From Polymorphobacter megasporae (GTDB taxonomy: Bacteria > Pseudomonadota > Alphaproteobacteria > Sphingomonadales > Sphingomonadaceae): DNA of 64,000 bases. Shown piece by piece: positions 45,053-53,973 of this stretch. A program made the translations under genes and the position numbers. The stretch's first letter is position 1. Each line of letters opens with the position of its first letter. The DNA is taken from positions 1,054,001-1,118,000 of the forward strand of contig NZ_CP081848.1 of NCBI RefSeq assembly GCF_018982885.2, read 5' to 3'. The notes under the pieces are model-generated. The model made no database searches. It was not told the DNA's origin and worked only from the letters and a program-made list of their open reading frames with translations.

Positions 45053-46734
45053 TGGCTGAATTCGATGCGATCGTCGTGGGCTCGGGCATCACCGGCGGGT
45101 TTGCCGCAAAGGAACTGACCGAGGCCGGGCTCAAGGTCTTGATGATCGAGCGCGGCCCGAAGATCGAGCACGGCGCGGGATATGTCACCGAGACCCTGGC
45201 ACCGTGGGACCTGCCGTTCCGCGGGCTTGGCGACGCCGAGCGCTACGAACACGTCTATCCCGTGCAGATGAAAAACCGGCATTTCACCGAGTTCACCCAG
45301 AACCATTTCTGCCGGGACGACGAGAACCCTTATACCACGCCTGCGGCCGGTGAATTCACCTGGTTCCGGTCGTACAACCTCGGCGGCCGCTCGCTGACCT
45401 GGGGCCGGCAATGCTACCGCTGGTCGGACTACGACTTCGGTGCCAACAAGCGCGACGGTATCGGCACCGACTGGCCGATCCGCTATGCCGAACTTGCGCC
45501 ATGGTACGATCGTGTCGAGGAATTTGTCGGCGTCTCTGGCGCAGCGGAAGGTCTCCCTCAGCTTCCTGACGGCCGCTTTCAGCCGCCGATGGCGCTCAAT
45601 GTCGTCGAGCAGCACGTCCGCGACGGCATCAGCAAGCGGTGGCCCGACCGTCGCTTGACCATCGGCCGAACTGCCAATTTGACCGTGGCGAAGGATGAGC
45701 GAAGCGCGTGCCAGAACCGTAATATCTGCGCGCGCGGCTGCTCGTACGGAGCGTATTTCTCGACGCAGAGTGCATCACTTCCCGCCGCGATGAAGACCGG
45801 ACTGCTTACGGTCGTGACCGACAGCGTCGTCGAGGCAGTAGATTATGACCCCGCCACCCGGCGCGCTACTGGCGTGCGTTACCTCGACACCGCAACCAAG
45901 CAGCACAAGCGGGCGACGGCGCGTGTCATTTTTCTGAATGCCGGCGCATTCAACACCAATCACATTCTGCTGCGGTCGCACTCCGAGGCGATGCCCTTCG
46001 GCCTCGCCAACTCGAGTGGCGTGCTCGGCACGCACATCATGGATCATGCGACGTCCCTGTCCGCGATAGCGATCATGCCTGGCTTCGAGAAGCACACCAC
46101 CTTCGGCAACCGCCCGACCGGCATCGTCATACCGCGTTTCCGCAACCTCGACGTGCTCGACGGCAACGGCTTTACCCGCGGCTACTCGTTTCAGGGCGGT
46201 GCGGTGCAGAGCACCTGGACGCAGGGCAAACGGGAGGCCGGGATCGGGCACGACTTCAAAGCGCAGCTGCGAACACCGGGCGAGTGGAAGGCAATCTTCG
46301 TCACCTTCGCCGAGTCGATGCCGCGCGCCACCAACCGCCTGACTCTCGATCCCGCGAAGACCGACGCCAACGGTGCGCCCGCGCTCAAGATCGCCTTCGA
46401 ACACGGCAAGGAAGAGCATGCTGCACTAGCCGATGCGAAGGCGGAAGCGGCAACGATGCTGAGCGCGGTCGGCGGCCATGTCGTGATGGGGATGGATCAG
46501 CCCGGCCCCGGCGGCTCGGCGATTCATGAAATGGGGGGCGCGCGCATGGGGTTCGACCCGGCGACATCGGTGCTCGACCGCTGGAGCCGCGCCCACGACG
46601 TCGCCAACCTGTTCGTCACCGACGGCGCACAGATGAGCTCGTCGGCGTGTCAGAATCCGTCGCTGACCTATCTCGCGCTCACCGCCCGCGCCTGCGACGC
46701 CGCGGTTTCGATGCTGCGAGCCGGGAAAATATAG
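45049..46734 (+). CDS. GMC-family FAD oxidoreductase (probable glycoside 3-dehydrogenase)
   Basis: The product has 561 residues. The FAD-binding N-terminus is DAIVVGSGITGGFAAKELTEAG (about 5-26), with GGRSLTWGRQCYRW near 112-125 and a C-terminal GMC region GGARMGFDPATSVLDRW ... SSACQNPSLTYLALTARACD. No signal peptide is seen; it would travel with the Tat-exported small subunit. Enzymes with this two-subunit layout include glucoside 3-dehydrogenases, which turn the sugar 3-hydroxyl into a ketone. That activation is what C-glycoside deglycosidases and 3-keto-glycoside lyases need. The electron acceptor (a cytochrome) is not encoded here. Confidence 0.86.
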   Translation: MMAEFDAIVVGSGITGGFAAKELTEAGLKVLMIERGPKIEHGAGYVTETLAPWDLPFRGLGDAERYEHVYPVQMKNRHFTEFTQNHFCRDDENPYTTPAAGEFTWFRSYNLGGRSLTWGRQCYRWSDYDFGANKRDGIGTDWPIRYAELAPWYDRVEEFVGVSGAAEGLPQLPDGRFQPPMALNVVEQHVRDGISKRWPDRRLTIGRTANLTVAKDERSACQNRNICARGCSYGAYFSTQSASLPAAMKTGLLTVVTDSVVEAVDYDPATRRATGVRYLDTATKQHKRATARVIFLNAGAFNTNHILLRSHSEAMPFGLANSSGVLGTHIMDHATSLSAIAIMPGFEKHTTFGNRPTGIVIPRFRNLDVLDGNGFTRGYSFQGGAVQSTWTQGKREAGIGHDFKAQLRTPGEWKAIFVTFAESMPRATNRLTLDPAKTDANGAPALKIAFEHGKEEHAALADAKAEAATMLSAVGGHVVMGMDQPGPGGSAIHEMGGARMGFDPATSVLDRWSRAHDVANLFVTDGAQMSSSACQNPSLTYLALTARACDAAVSMLRAGKI

Positions 46735-46766
46735 GGCCGGGCCGCCGGGCCCCTCGGAGAATAACG

Positions 46767-48077
46767 ATGATTCACCGCCGTACCCTGCTCGCCGCGAGTG
46801 CCGCTGCGCTATCCAGCCCCGTTCTTGCCCGGCCCGCCAGTGCCGGCTTTCCCAAAGGCTTCCTGTGGGGTGCCGCGACCGCTGCGCATCAGGTCGAAGG
46901 CAACAATGTCAACAGCGACATCTGGCTGATGGAGCACGTCACCCCGACCGCCTACGCCGAGCCCTCGGGCGACGCTGCCAACAGCTTCTTCTTATGGCCG
47001 GTCGACCTCGACCTGGTGAAAGGCATGGGGCTCAACAGCTACCGGTTCAGTCTCGAATGGGCGCGGATCGAGCCTGAGCCGGGACAGTTCTCGGTCGCCG
47101 TGCTCGACCATTATAAGGCGATGATCGAGGGCTGTCGGAGCCGCGGCCTGACACCCGTCGTGACCTTCAACCATTTCACCACGCCGCGATGGTTTGGCGC
47201 CATGGGAGCCTGGATGCATCCACGGTCGCCCGACCTGTTCGCGCGCTTCTGCGACCGCGCTGCGCGTCATCTGGCGGGGTCGATCGGCTATGCGACGACG
47301 CTGAACGAGCCAAACCTGAGCGGCGTCCTCGCCGACGTGTTGCCGCCCGGCGTCGGCGCGCGGCTGATGGCGACAGATCGTGCGATGGGCGAAGCGGCCG
47401 CCCGGGCGACCGGCTCGGCGACTTTTGCTGCCGGTAACTCGCTATGGATTGCCGACGTGCCGCGCGTCCAAAGCAATATGCTTGCTGCCCATCGCGCCGG
47501 ACGCGCTGCGATCAAGTCGGTGCGACCCGATCTGCCGGTCGGTGTGAGCCTCGCAATTATCGACGATCAGGCAATCGGCGCGGACTCGATGCGCGACCGG
47601 ATGCGCGCGAAACTCTACGGCGCGTGGCTCGAAGCCGCGCGCGGTGACGATTTTGTCGGTGTCCAGAATTACGAGCGATCGGTGTGGAACGCTCAAGGCA
47701 GGCTGCCGCCACCCAAGGACGCTCCAACCAACGACATGGGATCGGAGATTTATCCGCCTTCGCTTGCCGGTGCCGTGCGCTACGCCAACGCCATCGCGGG
47801 CGTGCCGGTCATCGTCACCGAGCACGGCATCAACGCGGCAGACGACACGCTTCGCGCCCGATTTATTCCGGCCGCCCTTACCGAGCTGAAGAAAGTGATT
47901 GATGATGGCGTGCCGGTGAAAGGCTATATGCACTGGTCGCTGATTGACAATTTCGAGTGGGTCTTTGGCTATAAGCCGAAATACGGACTGCATAGCGTCG
48001 ACCCGGTGACTTTCCGCCGGACCGCCAAGCCGAGCGCCGCGGTGCTCGGCGGCATCGCGCGGCGCAACGCTGTATGA
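46767..48077 (+). CDS. GH1 beta-glucosidase, exported
   Basis: The product has 436 residues; the ATG follows GGAG. A signal with HRRTLLAASAAALSSPVLA (Tat-like twin Arg) precedes the GH1 barrel: FPKGFLWGAATAAHQVEGN, acid/base Glu181 in TTLNEPN and nucleophile Glu352 in VIVTEHGIN, then MHWSLIDNFEW. Near the nucleophile the usual E-N-G is E-H-G. It cleaves beta-glucosides, probably in the periplasm. It is the last gene of the operon from 42253 and ends 7 bp from the convergent GH43 gene. Confidence 0.9.
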   Translation: MIHRRTLLAASAAALSSPVLARPASAGFPKGFLWGAATAAHQVEGNNVNSDIWLMEHVTPTAYAEPSGDAANSFFLWPVDLDLVKGMGLNSYRFSLEWARIEPEPGQFSVAVLDHYKAMIEGCRSRGLTPVVTFNHFTTPRWFGAMGAWMHPRSPDLFARFCDRAARHLAGSIGYATTLNEPNLSGVLADVLPPGVGARLMATDRAMGEAAARATGSATFAAGNSLWIADVPRVQSNMLAAHRAGRAAIKSVRPDLPVGVSLAIIDDQAIGADSMRDRMRAKLYGAWLEAARGDDFVGVQNYERSVWNAQGRLPPPKDAPTNDMGSEIYPPSLAGAVRYANAIAGVPVIVTEHGINAADDTLRARFIPAALTELKKVIDDGVPVKGYMHWSLIDNFEWVFGYKPKYGLHSVDPVTFRRTAKPSAAVLGGIARRNAV

Positions 48078-48084
48078 CTCCAGT

Positions 48085-49668
48085 TCAGTCGAGCGCGCGG
48101 TAGCGGAAGTCGCGAAAATGCGCGCTGCCGCCGCCAGCCGCGAAAAGGGCAGGGCGGAGCTGGGCGAGGTCGTCCATGGTGTTGGCGTTATAGCCCGACA
48201 CCTCGCTTCGCACGCCATGCCGGGTCCAGGACTTGCCATCGCGGCTGTAATAGAACGTCACGATCTGGCGTTCGTTGACGATCCTCAGGTGCAGCCGCCG
48301 TACGGCCGGGGCCGGCTCCTGCCAGTAACTCGACTTCCCGCCGCGGTAGGAGGTCATGCGGGTGCCATCGATGCCCATGCCGAGGAACAAGCGATCGTTG
48401 TAGAACAGCAGCAGGCCACCCTGCGCCGTGCCTTCGATCTCGCAGTCGACAATGACCTCATAGGCATGGTCGCCAACCACTTGGGTCAGCGGCGAACAGT
48501 CGTTCGGACCAGTGCCCTTGCCGGCCAGCGTCAGCGTTCCCCGGTCGACGCGGGCACGCCCGACCTCGTCCGGACCGGCGCCGTAGAAACTCCAGCGCGT
48601 CCCGAATGCCGGTTTTGAAAAGTCGTCCGACCCAGCCAGTCCGTGCGGCCCGGCAACGCCGCGGGGGCGGGGCAGCGGATTGGACAGGTCACCTCCGGTG
48701 GCGTGGAACCAGCCGTCGGCTGACCACGCGATCGGCTCGAGAAGCGTCTGCCGCCCGAGCGAGCGATAGCCATTCTCATAACCGTGATAGATCAGGAACC
48801 AGCGCCCATCAGGCCCCTCGACACAGGTCGCGTGGCCCCGTGACCACCAGCGCTCGGCTTCGCTCCAGGTACGAACGATCGGGTTGTGCGGGCAATTTTC
48901 CCATGGGCCATTGAGCGTCCTGGCGCGGGCGGCGATGACCATGTGGCCGGTTGGCGGACCGCCGGTGCCGCCGACCGCGCTTACCAGATAGTGCCAGTCA
49001 CCGCGCCGGAAAAGCTTGGGGCCTTCGAGTGCATAGGCCTCGGTTACCCAATCGTCCGGGTAGTGCCAGCCGTCGTAGACCTTCTCGACCGCGCCGACCG
49101 TCGACAGGCCATCGGGCGCGAGCCGCACGCGATTGACTCCCGACAGGAAAAGATAGCGCTGACCATCGGTGCCGACCGCATGTCCCGGGTCGATCAGGTC
49201 GCCAATCTTAAGATCAATCGGGTCGCTCCACGGCCCGTGCATCGAAGGCGCATGGATCACGAAGATGTTCGCGAAACTCGCGAGCGGCGCGGACCATGCT
49301 GCCTTCATGAACGGGATGTAGATGAAGTAGCGGCCGTCATGCTTGACGAGGTCGACTGCGAAAACTGTGCCAAGCGGCCGCCGCAGCGCCGGGCCGACCG
49401 GCGTCCAGTTCACCAGATCGCGCGAATGCCAGATTAGCAAACCAGGCGATGCGTCGAACGACGAGTGGGTCATCCAGTAATCGTCGCCGTCCTTCAGAAC
49501 CGACGGATCGGGATGGTCGCCGGCAAGAACCGGGTTGAGATAGTCGCCATTGCCGAGATCTGGAGTGCGCTGACCCTCGATCCCGGCACCAGCCTGCCTG
49601 GCCATCGCCGGGAGCGCCGCACCGCCCGCAAGCGCCAGCATGAGCACCTCGCGACGCGACGTGCTCAT
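48085..49668 (-). CDS. GH43-family glycoside hydrolase, exported
   Basis: The product has 527 residues. The signal contains a twin-Arg-like SRREVLMLALAGG. The five-bladed propeller shows the three GH43 acids: Asp in AGDHPDPSVLKDGDDYW (base), Asp in IDPGHAVGTDG and Glu in YALEGPKLFRRGDWHYL (acid). A C-terminal beta-sandwich domain (about 345-527) follows, as in GH43 members with a DUF1349-like or C2 domain. Activity is likely against alpha-arabinofuranosides or beta-xylosides. The start overlaps the DUF6379 stop (ATGA), placing it last in the minus-strand operon with the C-glycoside deglycosidase. Confidence 0.88.
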   Translation of the reverse strand: MSTSRREVLMLALAGGAALPAMARQAGAGIEGQRTPDLGNGDYLNPVLAGDHPDPSVLKDGDDYWMTHSSFDASPGLLIWHSRDLVNWTPVGPALRRPLGTVFAVDLVKHDGRYFIYIPFMKAAWSAPLASFANIFVIHAPSMHGPWSDPIDLKIGDLIDPGHAVGTDGQRYLFLSGVNRVRLAPDGLSTVGAVEKVYDGWHYPDDWVTEAYALEGPKLFRRGDWHYLVSAVGGTGGPPTGHMVIAARARTLNGPWENCPHNPIVRTWSEAERWWSRGHATCVEGPDGRWFLIYHGYENGYRSLGRQTLLEPIAWSADGWFHATGGDLSNPLPRPRGVAGPHGLAGSDDFSKPAFGTRWSFYGAGPDEVGRARVDRGTLTLAGKGTGPNDCSPLTQVVGDHAYEVIVDCEIEGTAQGGLLLFYNDRLFLGMGIDGTRMTSYRGGKSSYWQEPAPAVRRLHLRIVNERQIVTFYYSRDGKSWTRHGVRSEVSGYNANTMDDLAQLRPALFAAGGGSAHFRDFRYRALD

Positions 49669-50054
49669 GCAGCGAGGGTCATAGTCTTCGCGTCGGCGTT
49701 GATCGCCGGGAACGGCAGGTAGGAAACGCGCAGCCGCTCGCTGAGCGTCAGGCTATGCGACCCGGGAGCAAGTGGCTCTGACTGAACGACACTTATCGTC
49801 GCGATGCCACCGAACTTCCAGCGGCGGTCGTACGCAGTTTCCATCTCGGCGAGTGTCAACGGTACCGCCCCGCCGCCCCCGGTCTCATCGAAGCGGATTG
49901 CCTCCCGCGGGACCGGCTGCTGGTCGATTGTCACCGCAATGTCCTCGATCATCGAAAGTCCGAGGCCGCGGTAATAACCGAGCCGCGCGTCGAAAGTGAA
50001 ACCGTCGGCCGTTGCGCGCAAGCTGTCTTCAACGATCAGGTATTTGTCGAACAT
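49665..50054 (-). CDS. C-glycoside deglycosidase beta subunit (DUF6379)
   Basis: The product has 129 residues. The opening FDKYLIVEDSLRATADGF, then YYRGLGLSMIEDIAVTIDQQPVPREAIRF and the end LRVSYLPFP, match the DUF6379 family. These are the small subunits of C-glycoside deglycosidases (the CarC/DgpC type). They form a beta-sandwich that completes the active site of the TIM-barrel subunit encoded 12 bp upstream in the same operon. The pair breaks the C-C bond between a 3-keto sugar and an aromatic aglycone, for example in C-glucosyl flavonoids. No export signal is seen. Confidence 0.85.
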   Translation of the reverse strand: MFDKYLIVEDSLRATADGFTFDARLGYYRGLGLSMIEDIAVTIDQQPVPREAIRFDETGGGGAVPLTLAEMETAYDRRWKFGGIATISVVQSEPLAPGSHSLTLSERLRVSYLPFPAINADAKTMTLAA

Positions 50055-50066
50055 CGGATGATCCTT

Positions 50067-51065
50067 TTAGGAAACGGTCGTGCGCTGGCCGATCAGGCGC
50101 TCGAACATCGCGTGCTGGCGGCGGACCTGCTCGCGGCTGTCGACGGGCTCGACGTCTTGGATCCAACGGTTTCCCTCATATTCGCTCGACAGGTAGCCGT
50201 CCCAGCCGGCGGCCGCGAGTACCGGGATCACCTCGTCATAGGCGATCGAGGGATCGGTGCAGTCTGGCGACATCTCGTAAAACTTCGCCTGGATGTGCCG
50301 GAAATACGGGACATATTCGGCCAGCCGCTTGGGGTTCGCATAGGGTGCGTGGCGCAGCGTCTCGGCCATGGCGATCTCGGCCTTGTTGCCGCCCATCTTC
50401 ACCGCAACCTCGTAGATGGTATATTCGGCGAAAATCTTTTGCTCGTGGTTATCGACAATGAATTGCGCAATCTCGGGCCTCGCGCCCTGACGCTCGAAAC
50501 GGGCCCTGAACGCCGGCGGGTAGTGCTTCATAAAGATACCCATGTCGGGCAGGATGCCGAGATGTTTCGTGCCGAGCCGGTCGGCAACATCGATGGTGCG
50601 CAGGATCCAAGCGTGCTCGAGATGCCACGGCGCGTGGACCTCGACCCCCATGTGGACATCGAGCTGTTCGGCATAAGGCACGCACAGTTCGAGGATTTCG
50701 GGGCGCACGAACACCAATATGCGCATGTTGCGGATGCCAAGACGGTTACACAGCGCGAGGTCGCGCCGGATCGAGTCGACCTGCTCCGCATCGGTCATCA
50801 GCCGATCCTTGCGCACCTTGGTGTCGAGGAACATGTCGTAGCAGCTCAGCTCGCAACCATGCTTGGCGACGGTTTCCTGCCACCACGCGACCTCCGCATC
50901 GGTGATGTTCGGGAAGCTCGGCATGTTCTGCTCGGGCAGAACCTCGATGCCGGTCGCGCCGATGGACGCAGCAAAAGTGATCGCGTCCTCGACCGACATC
51001 TGCTGGAGGAAGAATTCCTCCTGAAAGCTATAGAGACTGACGCCCCGCTTAATCTTGGATTGCAT
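50067..51065 (-). CDS. C-glycoside deglycosidase alpha subunit (TIM barrel)
   Basis: The product has 332 residues from ATG 51065, and in-frame sequence upstream is not protein-like. It is a sugar-phosphate-isomerase-like barrel with metal ligands at the usual places: Glu in ATGIEVLPEQNM, Glu/His in GVEVHAPWHLEH, Asp in LGILPDMGIF, His in RHIQAKFYEM and Glu in YLSSEYEGN. The MKHYPPAF stretch and the pairing with DUF6379 identify it as the CarB/DgpB-type alpha subunit. The substrate must first be oxidised at C3 of the sugar, which the GMC or Gfo/Idh enzyme could do. The MFS gene ends 5 bp upstream. Confidence 0.85.
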   Translation of the reverse strand: MQSKIKRGVSLYSFQEEFFLQQMSVEDAITFAASIGATGIEVLPEQNMPSFPNITDAEVAWWQETVAKHGCELSCYDMFLDTKVRKDRLMTDAEQVDSIRRDLALCNRLGIRNMRILVFVRPEILELCVPYAEQLDVHMGVEVHAPWHLEHAWILRTIDVADRLGTKHLGILPDMGIFMKHYPPAFRARFERQGARPEIAQFIVDNHEQKIFAEYTIYEVAVKMGGNKAEIAMAETLRHAPYANPKRLAEYVPYFRHIQAKFYEMSPDCTDPSIAYDEVIPVLAAAGWDGYLSSEYEGNRWIQDVEPVDSREQVRRQHAMFERLIGQRTTVS

Positions 51066-51070
51066 CGTTT

Positions 51071-52306
51071 TTAGGCCTCGGTGAGGTGTGGAGATTTGCG
51101 CGACACCGCCATCGCGATACCGACGACGGCACCGATGAGCCCGAGTATCCCGGCGGCAAGGAACGCGGCCTGCATCGTGCCCGCGACACCGTGAACGATG
51201 CTGACGAGGAGGGGGCTGGCGAACTGTCCGAAGAAGAAGCACGCGGTCCACACGCCCATGCCACGGCCGCGATGCTCGAAAGGCAGCTTCGTCTGCGCCC
51301 AAGCGATCAAGGTCGGGATCGTCATGCCGGCACCGGTCTGCTGGACGATGAGGCCCGCAACCATCCATTTCCAATTGGGCGCAAGCCCGATGATCATCAG
51401 CCCGGTGCCGAGGAGCCCGAAGCAGGTCGCGATCTGAAGCTGCTGGCGGGATCGGCCCATGAGCCAGAACAGACCGGCACCGGCGATGATGAAGAGGCTA
51501 GGGAGAGCGGTGATCTTGCCTAGTTCAGCTGACGACTGCACTCCGACCTCGCGGAAGGCGACCCCTCCGTTGACGATGAACACATAATACAGGATCGCCG
51601 CCGCCAGCGTCACCGCGCCGATCTGCACGACGCCCGACCAAGAAAAAGGCGAGCGCGCGACGGCACCATTGGCGCTGTCGATACCGAGCATTTTGCGCGC
51701 TGTCGCGTCGCTTGCGGGTTCGTAGAGGTAGAAAACCATCGCGCCGAAAATAGGCAGCGCGACGAGGTAGATCAGGAAGACACCGTTCCAGCGTACCGCT
51801 GTCAGCATGCCGGCAAAGTAGATCATCGCGGCTGCCAAGAGCGGACCGATCGAACCCTGCAGGGCAAGCCAGCGACGACGTCCGCCGGCATCCCAATAGT
51901 CGCCGATCAACGTGTTCAATGTCGTCAGGATCGCTGCCTCGGTTGCGCCGAGCAATATCCGTGAACCGTAGATCGCATTGAGATTGTTAAGGAAAAACGG
52001 GATCACGCCGATCAGCGCATAGAAGAATGTCGAAAATAACAGCAACTTCCGTCGTCCGAAGCGGTCGACGAGGATACCCGCGAAAGGTGCAATAGCGGCG
52101 ATCGCGAGCCCAGGCGCCGAAACCATTGCCGGGACCTTCCAGCTCGCTTCTGGATCAGCGGCAAAGTGATCGATAATCGACGGTACCGCCGGAAAAAGCG
52201 TGACGATGGCGAGGATAGGCAGAAAACCTGCGGCGATGACCGTCATGCCCTGAGCAATGCCGGGCTGACGTCGATCAGGCGCCGCTGTGTCGGCCGAAAA
52301 TTCCAT
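51071..52306 (-). CDS. MFS transporter (probable glycoside uptake)
   Basis: The product has 411 residues. ATG 52306 was chosen because GGGAAGACAG precedes it; a TTG five codons upstream is an alternative. It has twelve predicted membrane helices and the MFS loop motif GILVDRFGRRKLLL after helix 2. It is the first gene of the minus-strand operon MFS - deglycosidase alpha - beta - GH43, with the operator at 52351-52364 upstream. The operon context suggests import of a glycoside or released sugar across the inner membrane. Confidence 0.88.
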   Translation of the reverse strand: MEFSADTAAPDRRQPGIAQGMTVIAAGFLPILAIVTLFPAVPSIIDHFAADPEASWKVPAMVSAPGLAIAAIAPFAGILVDRFGRRKLLLFSTFFYALIGVIPFFLNNLNAIYGSRILLGATEAAILTTLNTLIGDYWDAGGRRRWLALQGSIGPLLAAAMIYFAGMLTAVRWNGVFLIYLVALPIFGAMVFYLYEPASDATARKMLGIDSANGAVARSPFSWSGVVQIGAVTLAAAILYYVFIVNGGVAFREVGVQSSAELGKITALPSLFIIAGAGLFWLMGRSRQQLQIATCFGLLGTGLMIIGLAPNWKWMVAGLIVQQTGAGMTIPTLIAWAQTKLPFEHRGRGMGVWTACFFFGQFASPLLVSIVHGVAGTMQAAFLAAGILGLIGAVVGIAMAVSRKSPHLTEA

Positions 52307-52350
52307 GATCTGTCTTCCCAAAGCGCAAGCTTATACTGCCGCGTCAAATT

Positions 52351-52364
52351 AGAACTGTTGTTCT
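52351..52364. promoter_or_regulatory. Regulon operator 3 (AGAACTGTTGTTCT)
   Basis: A perfect AGAA-N6-TTCT inverted repeat between the divergent MFS operon (start 52306) and the DHA2-type MFS gene (start 52380), where it could control both directions. Confidence 0.75.
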
Positions 52365-52379
52365 GAAACTAGTATCGTT

Positions 52380-53861
52380 ATGCAGGCTGGCATGTCAAGC
52401 GATGCCGCTCAAGAGACCTCGACCGCCAACTCGCCATTCGGGGCGGTTGGCGTCGCGGTACTCAAGGGATACCGCAGACGTCTGGCTTTCGCGACGGTGA
52501 TGCTCGCCTTCGTGTTGGAGATTGTCGATACGACGATCGTCAACACCGCGCTTCCGGCGATCCAGCGCGGGCTTGGTGCGAGCGAGGGTGCAGCCCAGTG
52601 GATCGTTACCGGCTACTTCCTGATGTTTGCGGTGTTCCTCGTAGCCGGCGGCCGGCTCGGTGATCTTTATGGATACCGTCGGCTGTTTCTTTTCGGGGTC
52701 GCGGGGTTCACGGTCGCGTCGCTCGCTTGCGGACTGGCCCCGGATGCCACGACGCTGATCTTGGCGCGGTTCGTCCAAGGGGGCGCGGCCGCGATCATGG
52801 CTCCCCAAGTGATCGCGCTGGTCCAGTTGATGTATTCCCCACTCGAGCGCGTCGCGCGGCTAGCTGTTTTCGGGCTCGTCGGCGGTCTCGCGGCAATCGG
52901 CGGCCCGATCCTTGGCGGGCTGCTGATCGCAGCAAACGCGGCGGGCCTAGGCTGGCGCGCTGTATTCCTGATCAATCTGCCGGTGGGCTTTGCCGCGCTA
53001 GCAGCGGGATTTTGGCTGCTGCCAAGCGGCCGATCGCCTCGTGCGCTGCGCCTCGATCCTCTCGGCACGGCACTGCTTGCGGCTGGGTTGATCGGCATGC
53101 TGGTCCCGGCGATCGAAGGACGCGCTCGCGGCTGGCCGTGGTGGTGTGCGGCGTTGCCGGTCGTCGGGGGAGCGCTGATGTATCTTTTCTGGCGGCATTC
53201 GGTCCGCCGCACTGCGCTAATCGGATCGGCCCTAATCGCGCCCGAACTGTTCGTGGCACCGACATTCCGGATCGGCCTGTCGATGACCGTTCTGTTCGGC
53301 ACTGCGACAAACGGGTTCCTGCTGGTGCTTAGCCTCATGCTCCAGCACGGGCTCGGCATGACGCCGCTGGATACGGCATTGCTCCATATGCCCTTCGGGC
53401 TCGGAGTCATGGCAGGTGTTGCCTTAATCGGACCCAAGGCCTTACCCCGCATCGGCGCACGATTGGTAATTGCTGGTGCGGCGACAATGGCGCTGGGCCT
53501 GATCGCCGTCTCGATGGCAGTCGCGCTCGCGCCGATGCCTGGGTTCATCGCGACCGCGCTTGCGCTGGCTGGGATCGGCATGGGCTGTATCGTCGGTCCG
53601 CTTGGCCCGATCACGCTGGCACGAGTCGACCGCGGCCATGCCGGTGTCGCGGGTGGAATGCACAACGGTGCGCAGCAAATCGGCGGTGCACTTGGAGCGG
53701 CAGTGGTCGGGACAGTGTTTTTCTCTGTGTTCGATCACACGGGTGCGTTGCACGCGTTCGATGCGGCGGTGGTGCTGGTGATCATTCTTCTTGCAGCCGT
53801 CGCGCTTTTGGCGTCGTCCTTACCAAGCGCAATCTTTCTGCGTGAAACGAGCGTCCACTAG
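52380..53861 (+). CDS. DHA2-family MFS transporter (EmrB/QacA type, efflux)
   Basis: The product has 493 residues and about fourteen membrane helices. The family signatures are LEIVDTTIVNTALPAIQRGLG in helix 1, GRLGDLYGYRRLF after helix 2, and RFVQGGAAAIMAPQVIALV near 140 (motif C-like region nearby, GGPILGGLL). Such proteins export drugs and aromatic compounds with protons. In this regulon it could remove toxic aglycones released by the hydrolases. ATG 52380 lies 15 bp after the operator and has no clear ribosome site; ATG 52392 is an alternative. The 112 bp after it hold no gene. Confidence 0.87.
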   Translation: MQAGMSSDAAQETSTANSPFGAVGVAVLKGYRRRLAFATVMLAFVLEIVDTTIVNTALPAIQRGLGASEGAAQWIVTGYFLMFAVFLVAGGRLGDLYGYRRLFLFGVAGFTVASLACGLAPDATTLILARFVQGGAAAIMAPQVIALVQLMYSPLERVARLAVFGLVGGLAAIGGPILGGLLIAANAAGLGWRAVFLINLPVGFAALAAGFWLLPSGRSPRALRLDPLGTALLAAGLIGMLVPAIEGRARGWPWWCAALPVVGGALMYLFWRHSVRRTALIGSALIAPELFVAPTFRIGLSMTVLFGTATNGFLLVLSLMLQHGLGMTPLDTALLHMPFGLGVMAGVALIGPKALPRIGARLVIAGAATMALGLIAVSMAVALAPMPGFIATALALAGIGMGCIVGPLGPITLARVDRGHAGVAGGMHNGAQQIGGALGAAVVGTVFFSVFDHTGALHAFDAAVVLVIILLAAVALLASSLPSAIFLRETSVH

Positions 53862-53973
53862 CCGCGGGGCTGCAGCTAAGCCGCAACCCGCTATCGGTAG
53901 TTCTTGAAGATTGATTGAAGGATAGTCTGCTGACCGTGGCGGCGGGGAATATCTGTCCGTTCGCGCCGCTTAA

